From: Apostichopus japonicus
Lineage: Eukaryota > Echinodermata > Holothuroidea > Aspidochirotida > Stichopodidae
Assembly (NCBI RefSeq): GCF_037975245.1
Contig: NC_092579.1
Span: 189,001 to 253,000 of the forward strand
Length of the DNA stretch: 64,000 nucleotides
Direction of reading: 5' to 3'
Notes under the pieces: model-generated
The model's input: the letters and a program-made list of their open reading frames with translations, nothing else
What the model was told of the DNA's origin: nothing
Databases searched by the model: none
Translations under genes and position numbers: made by a program
Shown here: in pieces, positions 12,530-21,313 of the stretch
Layout: every line of letters starts with the position of its first letter
Position numbering within the stretch: position 1 is the stretch's first letter

Positions 12530-14012
12530 CAGCATTGTTACGAACGCAGGATTCTGCGTCCGGGACGCAATGTTTTGGCCAGGGACGCAAAATCTTCAAA
12601 TTGCTTGCGTCCCGCGGACGCAAATTTTGTTTTTGAGAAACATACCCCAAGTATACACACTCACAACTAGGTCAACGAAAAACATAACAAAACTGTCAAA
12701 ACACATTTTGGAATGAACATTATTTCTTTTCAAAAGACCACAATTTCTTCTTACAAGAAGCAAAATTTCTCCAACTCCAACAGATCATTGAATTTGTTTG
12801 AAAATGAATATATCATAACAATCAACCGCAAGGTACAGGGTTAACAGCACCCCATTACGGAGATTTTCATTCTAAAAATAGACAGTGATGCTTTTCCAAA
12901 ATTCCCGTGATTTGATTGGTTATAAGTCCCCATCCATTGTCTGTGAAAATTCTTGCACCTGTAGTGCTCAGTGAACACGGAGTATGTTGTTTAACAACAA
13001 TTACTTGCAACTTACTTTCCCCTGTGTAGAGATAGTGAAGTTTTGTGCGGTATAGGCTATCATGTGTTTGCACTCCAATATCATAACGTTAGGCCTTGTC
13101 ACATACAGCACGTATACCTTTTGACAACGAAGAGGCTTCGTAATATTTGAATCATTGTTTTGATCAGAAAATGTTCAATATGTGGAGACAATCTATGAAT
13201 TTTGTGGGAAGCTAACATCTCTGATCCTGAACAGGATATTTCAGCTCACAGTATGTTTCTTCTCTCTGTATTAATAGTTGCTAATGTAAAATGTGCATTC
13301 TTACCATCAGTAGTTTCGGTTGCCAAAAAATTTCGCGGCCCAATCAACCAAGTGCTTCAGTAAATGTTATTTTGGAGCAACATTCGTGTGTAAACAACTA
13401 CTGTACTTTAGAACATTGAACTGATTTTTTTAAAATATACATTGCGTAAAAAACTATTCACATAGACCTACTGTAATTTTCGTATAGATTATTGCTTGCA
13501 AAGAGCCAGGATAAATGTTGGATCAGATTTTAAGGATTTGCGCATGTGTAGTTGAAAAGGAAGCTCGAACAGGCATGTACATACAGTAGTACAGTGAACT
13601 GGAATTTAGCGAGAGATATGCACACTGTAGGTACTGGGATTTTTGAAGAGTTGTTTGTTGGAATCGCTGCAAGGTCAATGCACGGAGCTACTACGGAATT
13701 GTCGAGTAGGGAAGTAGAAGGACGGATGGAGGAGGGGGACTGGGGGTAAAAATGGGTTGAAACGGCAGGGTGGTCGAAAAAAGGGCCGCCCCTGAGAAAT
13801 AGCAAAGTTAAGGCACTGACCATTTCTGCCCTATATTGTGTATAACATTCACAAAGTATAGGCTGTGATACTACACTAGTATTAGTAACAGTAGGTCATA
13901 CAATAAACGTAATTGGTTTTCGATTGGGACGCAAGCTGTTTTTACGGACGCAAACTTTTTCAGGGGCTTGCGTCCCTGGGACGCAAACTTTTTTTCACTA
14001 ATAACATTACTG
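12530..14012. mobile_element. Non-autonomous DNA transposon with subterminal GGACGCAA repeats
   Basis: It lies inside the 30-bp array, between 5-bp direct repeats GGACT at 12525-12529 and 14013-14017. The ends are imperfect inverted repeats, CAGCATTGTTAC against CAGTAATGTTAT (reverse complement of the right end). Near both ends the octamer GGACGCAA occurs in both orientations: about five times at 12550-12625 and four times at 13925-13990. These include near-perfect short palindromes such as TTGCGTCCcgcGGACGCAA and TTGCGTCCctGGGACGCAA, the layout expected of transposase-binding sites. No transposase is encoded. The interior (12640-13230) matches the older copy at 4563-5490. The superfamily is unresolved; hAT usually gives 8-bp duplications, and only 5 are seen here. 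Confidence 0.8.
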
Positions 14013-14292
14013 GGACTGCACTGTCTCTGTGTCTGTGTAACATACAGTACTATGCACTGTCTCTGTGTAACATACAGTATTATGCACTGTCTCTGTGTAA
14101 CATACAGTAATATGCACTGTCTCTGTGTAACATACAGGACTATGCACTGTGTCTGTGTAACATACAGTACTATGCACTGTCTCTGTGTAACATACAGTAC
14201 TATGCACTGTCTCTGTGTAACATACAGTACTATGCACTGTCTCTGTGTAACATATGTACAGTACTATGCACTGTCTCTGTGTAACATACGTA
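14013..14292. repeat. 30-bp minisatellite, segment 2
   Basis: Same unit as 11927-12529. Its last 194 bases (14099-14292) recur exactly at 21029-21222, on the other side of the following insertion. Distinguishing irregularities ('caggactatgcactgtgtct', 'catatgtacagtac', 'acatacgta') are shared base for base between the two copies. Confidence 0.95.
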
Positions 14293-14339
14293 ATTTACTT
14301 CGTTCCCCACTTACCTGTCTCCCCACAACCTATGCACCG
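14293..14339 (+). repeat. Left inverted repeat of the DIRS-related insertion
   Basis: Starts 'atttacttcgttccccactt' and is the exact reverse complement of 20491-20537. It contains CACTTACCTGTC, which on the other strand is a strong 5' splice-site consensus (CAG|GTAAGT). Confidence 0.9.
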
Positions 14340-14649
14340 CATTCTACCGTGTCTAGAATGCCCTGGTAATCTTTTAACACTGTACACCCTCACTGGCCCA
14401 AATGGCCTTCCTTCATTTTTCTACCCACAAAGTGTCTCAATGTGTTTTTCGGAGTTAGAAAAATTTTCGCGAAATTCGCCCGGATTACCTTGGATTTATA
14501 CTCTAGAAGTTTCCTATCAGGACTTCTGCACTTCCAAGGATCTTTTCCAGCCTGATAAGTATCCTTTTCTTGTAGGGAAGGGTGTTTTTGGGGGCTGTTT
14601 TTAGTGTACACTCTCGCCCATGCGTTCGTTTTTTCTTACGTAACGTTTT

Positions 14650-15770
14650 TAGGGTAACAGGTAGTAGCTCTGCGAGACTACTTCGTTCGTTGCCTATACC
14701 GCCTTGTTTACGCGGATAGGCATATATTTTCGTATGTACATGTTTCAGCTTTTCTTACTTTAAAAGATAATATGTTTTGCTTGTTTCATGTACCTTCGTT
14801 ACTTCTTACGCCTTTGTGTGGGTTTTCCCCTTGTAGCGTAATTTGTAGCGTTGCCTATACCGCCTTGTTTACGCGGATAGGCATGTTTTTCCGTATGTAC
14901 ATGTGTTTCAGCTTTTCTTACTTAGCATAAGATGTTTTGCTTTCATGTACTTCGTTAATTTTTACGCTTTCAGTGTGGGTTTTCACTTTTGTAGCGTAGT
15001 TGTAGCCACGTTCCGATATCTCCTAACTAGTCGAGATAGTCGGCTCGTTTCGTTGTTTTTCATGTTAAGACGGGAGTATCCTTGTTTTCATATATTGTTG
15101 TATATTTTCATGTTTCCTCCAGTTGTTGCTACGTGCGCGCCCTGAGTCTCATGACTTGGGGTGTACCTCGTAGCCTTGTTCCCCCCTCCGCTGGTTCGCG
15201 GTTAGGGGGTTCTCTCCCTTATATACATGTTTCGTCCTTTTACAAGTTTTCGATGCATATATGTTTAGTTACGTTGCTTCCATATGTCGGAAGTGTTTCT
15301 CCTTGTAACGTATCTTGTAAGCCGCGAACTCCTATCCAATACTAGGCGGTTCGATTACGTTGTTGTTGTTCTTGTTTGAACCTTCATATATTTGTACATA
15401 TTTTCATGTTCTCCATGGGTTTCGCTACTCGTGCACCTCCTAAGTGTCGGGAGTTTTCACTTGGGGCGTATCTCGTAGCCTTGTTCCTCCCTTCCCGCTC
15501 TGTACGCGGATAGAGGGGTTCTCTCCCTTGTTTACATGCTTCGTCCTTTTCCTTCATGTATTCTGGTTACGTGTTCGCTTCTAAGTGTGGGAAGTTTTTC
15601 ACTATTGTAGCGTACCTTGTAAGCCGCGAGCCTCTAGCGGGGCGCGTTGTTTTTGTCACGTAACTTTACTCTCTGTTAGCATACTCCCACCCTACTTCCT
15701 CCTTATAGTCGTTCCGTTTGATACGTTAGACTATTTGCTGTTAGTCTCTCCTTAACGTGGGTTTCTCAGA
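14650..15770 (+). repeat. Diverged ~160-bp repeats, each with a different hairpin
   Basis: Units share flanking words ('ttgtagcgta', 'catgt..ttcgt', 'gtgtgggttttcact'), while the centre of each is a stem-loop whose arms differ from unit to unit yet still pair. Stems: 14663-14682 (AGTAG/CTACT plus CTC/GAG); 14691-14722 and 14852-14883 (TGCCTAT/ATAGGCA plus CCGC/GCGG); 15013-15043 (CCGATATCTC/GAGATAgTCGG); 15182-15209 (CCCCCTCCGC/GCGGttAGGGGG); 15325-15353 (CGAAC..CCTA/TAGG..GTTCG); 15486-15518 (imperfect, CCGC/GCGG core); 15625-15646 (CGCG/CGCG); 15728-15747 (AGACTA/TAGTCT). A second small stem (AGTG/CACT, once AGTC/GACT at 15134) follows several units. No coding frame spans the region. The role is unknown. 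Confidence 0.75.
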
Positions 15771-15828
15771 CATGTCTCGAAGCCACCTTAAATGTGTGAA
15801 CTGTTCCGAGACCTCTGTCTAGTCTGTT

Positions 15829-16950
15829 TTGTTTTCACACCAGACAGTGGCAGCACATCGACACCTGGCTAGCAGGCCGGGACAGGTTAGATCTATCACC
15901 GAACCCACAGTTCCCCTGGAGGGAATCGGAGGAGAGACAGGAGATGAAGAGGAAGTGAGAGAGTTGGTGGGAGTTGAGATGGAGAGAGGCCAGGAGAGGG
16001 CCGGAGAAGAGAGAGAGAGAGAGAGATGGAGATTTGCCACCCAAGGTGCCGGCGCTGTCCGGATGTACCACCAAGGGCTGGGGCAAGGGCAAGGCTCAAG
16101 GCCAACCAAAAGCCCATGTGAGAGAGAGAGAGATATGCAGATTTTGCCACCCAAGGTGCCGGCGCTGTCCGGATGTACCACCAAGGGCTAGGGCAAGGGC
16201 AAGGCTCAAGGCCAACCAAAAGCCCATGACAAAGACGGCCAGAGCGGACAGTCCGTCCGGGTCGCAGAGAGCGGCACCCGTTGTGGTGCGCGCAAAGAGA
16301 GGGGCTCCGGAGAGCCAGGGTCCGGCGAGACCTCAGAAGGAGCCCGGAACAGACGTTCCCCTCCGACCCAAGGAAGGCTAGGCTCAAGGCCAATAAAAAG
16401 CCCTTTAGAAGTTCCGACCGGAACGGACGGAATGTCCGGGTCGAGGAGAGTGGTACCCGGCGTGGTACGCACACAGAGATAGGCTCCGGGAGCCCGAGTC
16501 CGGCGAGAGAGGCCGGAGGAGAGAGAGAGAGAGAGGAGAAAGAGATATTGCCCCCCAAGGTCCCGGCACCGTCCGGATTCTATGACCAAGGGGGAAGGCA
16601 AGGGCAAGGCTCAAGGCCAATAAATAGCCCATTTGAAATTCCGACCGGAATGGACAGAATGTCCGGGTCGAGAGGAGTGGTACCCGGCTAGGTACGCACA
16701 CAGAGATGGGCTTCGAGAGACCACGGGTCCAGCGAGACCTCACAGGGAGTGCGGAACCGAGGTTCCACTCCGGATCCCAGGAGTCGGTCCCGGAGCAGGG
16801 AACCGATGAGATCAACAACTGCTGGGCCCCCAGAACGGGGTAGTAAGGGCAAACGCCCAATCCGAAAGGAAAGCCGGCTGGAGCGAGGTTCCCACGGCAA
16901 ACGGAGATATACTTATCCCCAGCCTCAAAGTTAATCCCGCCTCCAAGAGG
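15829..16950 (+). repeat. GC-rich repeat block, possibly a relic of DIRS ORF1
   Basis: Two copies of a unit of about 115 bp (near 16010 and 16122) share 'ccacccaaggtgccggcgct', 'gatgtaccaccaagggct' and 'aaggctcaaggcc'. Longer related units follow near 16380 and 16610. (GA)n tracts separate them. Open frames exist in several phases on both strands, rich in Arg, Gly, Ser and Pro. Basic low-complexity proteins occur as ORF1 in DIRS-type elements, but no single frame dominates and none carries a zinc knuckle, so a protein is not established. Stems again vary in step: GTTCCgaCCGGAAC near 16411 against ATTCCgaCCGGAAT near 16639. Confidence 0.5.
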
Positions 16951-17046
16951 GGGAAGAGTCTCTTTCATCAGGGGAGTGTTGCCCCCCGGAACTAGCAGCT
17001 TGAGCTGCGACGACAGGTTCGAATCAATTGCGGAAAGACACTGCAA

Positions 17047-18178
17047 TCGCTACACCATTTATCATTACACATCCCGAATGTGTGTTTAATAAGTACCAGC
17101 AGAAACCAGGACATGACATAGATTTCCTGTGCATTCATGGGTCATATTCTCCTCGCTAATTATATTTCTCTCTCGTTATAATTCATCGCCATATGTCTAG
17201 GTTTGAAACCTTGCTTATGTTTTGTTGTTTAAAACGCTGGTGGAACCCCCTCCAGAGCATGTTAAAAGGCGCAAACTGAAGCGATTCTAGTACAGTCTCG
17301 TTACTTAGTACCTTGGCAACCTGCCAAGAAGAGAACGTTCTCGAAGCTTGGCAAAGTGCCAGGAAAACGAAGCCTTCCAAGAGTCTTGGCAAACTGCCAA
17401 GACAATATTCCCGCGCTGTGTATTTGTTATGAGAGGAGGGGGGCCAAGCAGTCACCTGGATTGACACGTGTAAGCTCAACGTTTGCTGCAACGAGCTGTC
17501 GACTACGTGAGCGATCCCATGGAATAAACCTCTCTCTCTATTTTTTGGGTGAATTTCCAAGACAAACGCGTTAGTAGTAAGTTGGAAAAGGGGTAGGATA
17601 AAACCCCAACAAAGGTACAAGCGCTAACGCGCTCCGAGCATACAGTATGCGCTTCGTGAATAATGTTCGATGTTCCCGACATTTTAAGCACAGTTGCATT
17701 TCGTAGCACCTGATAGCCTAGTCGTGGCTATGCGCTAGGTGGTTTCAATAGGAAGTTGGATACTTCTACTGTACTACACTACGAAATTGACACGTCTCGA
17801 CATGGAGAGATTTGAGGAGTAACGGGTACGTTATCATAACATTTATTACGTGTTTATTACGTTAAATGTGGTGTGGTAAAAACGTCGACATAACGTTTCT
17901 ATGAGATATTAATGTTGTATTAATGTTATATTATTGTCTTAACGTAAATCGTTTTGAAATATGAGCCTGAAAACGTTTTCGGTGACATACCTCTTACACC
18001 ACTCATAACGTTGTCATAACAAAACACTACATGCTTAGTAACGCTTTTGTGTTTGCTGAGTAACTCCCCGGGCTCCGTTAAGCAGCCAGGGATTTATGAG
18101 GTGGATTTTCTACAAACCCACCCTCTCACCATCTTCACAGCCCCTGTTGGGAGTTTGTTTCTGATGAGTAGGTCTATA
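17047..18178. other. AT-rich, AACGT-rich interior of the insertion
   Basis: No open frame with domain character. 17820-18045 is rich in AACGT/ACGTT words ('gtacgttatcataac', 'cgacataacgttt', 'ataacgttgtcataac'), suggesting a separate decayed element. Reverse transcriptase would be expected here or just downstream in an intact DIRS element and is not seen. Confidence 0.5.
17312..17401. promoter_or_regulatory. Cluster of three NFI-type palindromes
   Basis: Three sites match the nuclear factor I consensus TTGGC-N5-GCCAA within 90 bp: TTGGCaacctGCCAA (17313-17327), TTGGCaaagtGCCAg (17348-17362) and TTGGCaaactGCCAA (17386-17400). Two are perfect and one has a single mismatch. Spacing is 35-38 bp. 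The stems extend one base each side (CTTGGC...GCCAAG). Function is inferred from the motif only; they could equally be hairpin repeats. Confidence 0.5.
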
Positions 18179-18245
18179 GCTCAGTTAGCTCAGGGTTAAA
18201 GCCTTTCACTCATAAGGTCCCCGATTCAGGCCACCCCAAGATTAA
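18179..18245 (+). pseudogene. tRNA-like relic
   Basis: Shows an A-box-like run 'tagctcagttagctcaggg', a centre 'cactcataagg' and a degenerate B box 'ccgattcaggcc'. The acceptor arms do not pair well and the B box lacks the GGTTCGA core, so it is a tRNA-derived relic or SINE head rather than a functional tRNA. Confidence 0.45.
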
Positions 18246-18585
18246 TGTATGTTGTCCAGCTACAGAGTTGTTGACTTTTCATAATCATGGACGTTAAATT
18301 TGTATGTAAGAGACTGACTTCAGTCAGCTTGCAGCTTGGTTAAGCCAGTGAGGCTTCTTCTCATGTTCCTACTTGCAAGATGATCCTAAATACGTTCTTA
18401 AATACATACATATAATTGTAGGAGTCACATAAACAGTAGCATTGTAGCTTTGTTTAAGATTCTGATGAAGCAAACTATCCATTCAGTACTCAGTCTCATT
18501 TTTTGTAGCAGGGCAGCATTGTTTAAGATTCCGTACTCACTCAGCAGAGTGAGATTCTGTACCTTCAGTACTCATTTTTAGAGAG

Positions 18586-18725
18586 TACTGTGGTCAAGTG
18601 GTGAAGGCAGTGGACTGGTGATCTAAGGCTTGCAGGTTTGAGTCCTGGCCGGATCATTCAGTTGTTTCCTTGGGCAAGGCACTTTTTTGTCAGTGCAGCT
18701 TCCCATCCAGAAGATACTTGTCTCT
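18586..18725 (+). repeat. tRNA-headed SINE
   Basis: A box 'tggtcaagtggtgaaggc' and B box 'ggtttgagtcc' are about 35 bp apart, followed by the body word 'ttccttgggcaaggcacttt', which recurs in tRNA-derived SINEs of many marine animals (general knowledge). It lies inside the DIRS-related insertion. The 3' end is not sharply defined and no target duplication was identified. Confidence 0.7.
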
Positions 18726-19090
18726 ATGCTTGACAGGTTTTCGTTGACCGGAGTAATATTGTTAGGCGCCTCAGGCATCATTATCTTTCAATAGGTCTAC
18801 GCCTTTTCTTTCCCCAATATTATGATTAATATTTTTTAGCATGGAAAGAACCTCCATTAAACCTCCCTACAGGGTACAGCTTAGCATCATCAGGACATTC
18901 CTTTTCTTCAGAGTTTTCTGATTGCAACGGGTTGATAACTGAAGGAGTCATCAACGGTACTGTGGTATTGAATCAGTACTGCGAGTGCGGCTGTCCTGCA
19001 AGCACTAACAAGGTCACCAAGCAGGCCGCTGTCCTTGACTTCTTTAGCAGCAGATACACAGGGTTGGGCTCTCTGGAGCCCTCCGGCGCC
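18726..19090 (+). other. Decayed DNA between SINE and RNase H relic
   Basis: Becomes GC-richer after about 18950, in keeping with the start of the old pol sequence, but no frame holds. Confidence 0.4.
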
Positions 19091-19104
19091 CAGGTACAGG
19101 GCTT

Positions 19105-20440
19105 TTGACTACCATCCTCTCAGACAACACGACGGTGGTAACATACTGTAGCTACGTCAACAGACATGGCGGCACCAGGTCAGAGAGATATTGCCGTCTG
19201 GCAAGGGAGACCCTCACCACAGCTACAGAATCTAGCATGGCCCTACAAGTCTCTCAGATAGCCAGAAAGGAGAATGTGATGGCCGATGCTCTGCCCAGGG
19301 GACAGCTCCACCCTGACGAGTGGACCCTTTTGCAACGAACATGAAGTAGGTTTTTCCACATGTTCAGCAGACCTCTGATAGACCTGATTGCGACACAGGG
19401 CAACAATGGGCTGCTCATCTTTGTTCAGGCGGCCCACCCGCAGGCCTTCCACATAACGCCAGGTCCCTGTCGCGAAACGGACCGGAAGCTTACATCTTCC
19501 CCCTCTTGGCATGGTCAGCCATCATAGTGGCCCCGCTGACCCCGGTTCGGGCAAAAGTTATCCAGCTCCTAGCGGACGAGCCAGCGATCCTGCCGGACAA
19601 ACCACAGTCGGTTGTCCCATAGACGGGGCGCTGGCTCACCCGGACAGCAAGGGCCTACAATTAGGTGCCTGGAAATTGTCTGGTGTTTCCTTAGACAGAA
19701 AGGACTTTGGCCGCCAGAGTGAGAACAACCTTGGTACTTACGTTTTCTGCCTACGGAGATTCGGAGTATGCCGAACGAGACAGACTCTGCCTACCATGGC
19801 CTTTCTAACCTTGATCGCCGACTCCTTACCCACTGTTCCAAGAAGGGAGGCAGGGTTTAGACGATCAAAAACTTTCGTTCGGCTGTTGCCGCCTTCCATC
19901 AGGGGCTTCCCCTACGGCTCCACGCCAGGCAGCAACGGCTCGCCTTGACTAAGGTGCCTTCAGTCCTACGGTTTGTGGGATGCTGATAGTTCTCGACCCC
20001 TCCTTCTTCGCTAGAACCAGGTTTGGGCTCTCCTACCGGGAGACATCATCATCCCAGAGATCAAGACCTTCTCTTTGATCCCCGAGGACAGACTACAGTA
20101 TGGTTTCCCATTAGGGCACTGAAGTGGTACCTCAACAGAACACAAGATCTCTTGGGTACTTCGACATCTCTGTTCTTCCTCCTTCGAGTGCCCCACTCAG
20201 CAGCCTGGGAGGATACCTTGTCCCGCTGTTTGGTGGAAGCCGTCCGCCCTCTGGCTACAGGTCCAGGCAGATCCACGGCTCACAACAGCAGGGGTTTCAC
20301 TGCTTCTACAGCCCTGTTCGCAGGTTTTCCAATAGTGGACATCTGCAAGACGACGGCGTGGAAGACTCCAATCGCTTTGTCGCCTGCTACTTATCGGACA
20401 TATCACAGGCCGATTTTGCTTTGGTCGCTCGATGATACGA
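19105..20440 (+). pseudogene. DIRS-type RNase H and tyrosine recombinase, frameshifted
   Basis: Pieces lie in several frames. 19105-19344: SDNTTVV, YVNRHGGTRS, QIARKENVMADALPRG, HPDEW, matching the RNase H part of DIRS pol (DNTT-VV...Y-NR-GGTRS...AD-LSRG). 19345-19520: RPLIDLIATQGNN..LIFV, the conserved linker after RNase H. 19600-19690: HPDSKGLQLGAWKLSG. About 19790-19900, in another frame: FRTIKNFRSAVAAFHQG, as in the N-terminal domain of the DIRS recombinase. 20060-20440: PIRALKWYLNRT, AHNSRGFTASTALFAG and CKTTAWKTP, the recombinase C-terminal domain with the H-x-x-R box (AHNSRG). Stops and frame changes separate the pieces, so it cannot make a full protein. No upstream reverse transcriptase is recognisable. 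Confidence 0.85.
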
Positions 20441-20490
20441 GCTCCGGGGGGTCCCACCCCTCGGGCCTCCCACCATCGGACAGTGCCACT

Positions 20491-20537
20491 CGGTGCATAG
20501 GTTGTGGGGAGACAGGTAAGTGGGGAACGAAGTAAAT
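20491..20537 (-). repeat. Inner inverted copy of the left terminus
   Basis: Exact reverse complement of 14293-14339. DIRS elements have an internal complementary region just downstream of pol that pairs with the termini; position and orientation here fit that role. It contains CAGGTAAGT (20513-20521), a perfect metazoan splice-donor consensus. Confidence 0.8.
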
Positions 20538-21028
20538 ATTATAAAACTTACTGGTTTATATATTTACGAGTGACCCACTTACCTGTCTCCATTTCCCGCC
20601 ACCCTCCCCCGAGGGAGGTGGGACGCAGCCGGACGGGGGAGCGGTCGTTCGACCTGACTCATGACTCCTCGCGTTTCGTCGATAGACATCGCCACCCCCT
20701 GGGTCGCCTGCGGCTACTTGTCTATCGGTGGGTGTTGTTTCCTTAGTTCGGTTTACCAGGTTACTCTTTACCATCTAAGGTAGTATGGGCCTCGTCCCCT
20801 TGTTCAATTAGGCCTCTGTTAGTGTAGGGGGAGGCACGCCTACGGGGTGACGGAGGGCGGACCCCCACCCCGACTGTTCAGGGTGGGCTCCACCCTCCGC
20901 CTGGAGGCGTCAGCAGTCTTTGTTAGCGTTAGATTTTTCCTTCTCGGCGAGCTCGGCGGGTGGCAGGGTTTACCCGCCACCCTCCCCGAGGTCGCGTCAG
21001 GGGCCACTTTGTGGGAAAGTGGTCTCAA
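20538..21028. other. GC-rich right arm of the DIRS-related insertion
   Basis: 20504-20535 and about 20560-20590 form a fold-back, since 'cccacttacctgtctcc' reappears in direct orientation at 20574-20590. A word 'cccgccaccctcccc' occurs at about 20595 and again near 20972. The end abutting the array (about 21028) does not resemble the left terminus. No coding assignment. Confidence 0.5.
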
Positions 21029-21313
21029 AACATACAGTAATATGCACTGTCTCTGTGTAACATACAGGACTATGCACTGTGTCTGTGTAACATACAGTAC
21101 TATGCACTGTCTCTGTGTAACATACAGTACTATGCACTGTCTCTGTGTAACATACAGTACTATGCACTGTCTCTGTGTAACATATGTACAGTACTATGCA
21201 CTGTCTCTGTGTAACATACGTACTATGCACTGTCTCTGTGTAACATACAGTACTATGCACTGTCTCTGTGTAACATACAGTACTATGCACTGTCTCTATG
21301 TCTGTGTAACATA
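21029..21313. repeat. 30-bp minisatellite, segment 3
   Basis: 21029-21222 duplicates 14099-14292 exactly; the remainder continues the array to the 8-bp target GTAACATA (21306-21313) of the next insertion. Confidence 0.95.

Larger units (their letters stand above)
14293..21028. mobile_element. 6.7-kb DIRS-related insertion in the 30-bp array
   Basis: The boundaries are set by the array: the left copy of a 194-bp array segment stops at 14292 and the identical right copy starts at 21029. Removing the insert and one copy leaves an uninterrupted array. Inside, 14293-14339 is the exact reverse complement of 20491-20537 (47 bp), and the coding relics at 19105-20440 match DIRS-type RNase H and tyrosine recombinase. 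DIRS elements are retrotransposons that carry inverted termini and integrate with a tyrosine recombinase, normally without target duplication. No reverse transcriptase core is recognisable in 17050-18950, where SINE-like pieces sit instead, so this is a composite or decayed element. The right 490 bp do not mirror the left end, so the element proper may end near 20590. Confidence 0.7.

Noticed and set aside
11837-12670. 277-residue Cys-rich frame (MHCLCVTYST repeats) that might suggest a cysteine-rich secreted protein
   Set aside because: It is the 30-bp array, and the same array elsewhere is open in other frames and on the other strand. The frame ends inside a transposon.
15819-17046. Several 120-220 residue Arg/Pro/Ser-rich frames on both strands
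   Set aside because: They overlap in all phases of GC-rich tandem repeats; none is favoured, so only a possible ORF1 relic is noted.
18179-18245. Functional tRNA gene
   Set aside because: Acceptor arms do not pair and the B box is degenerate. The candidate at 47410 was likewise kept only as a SINE head.
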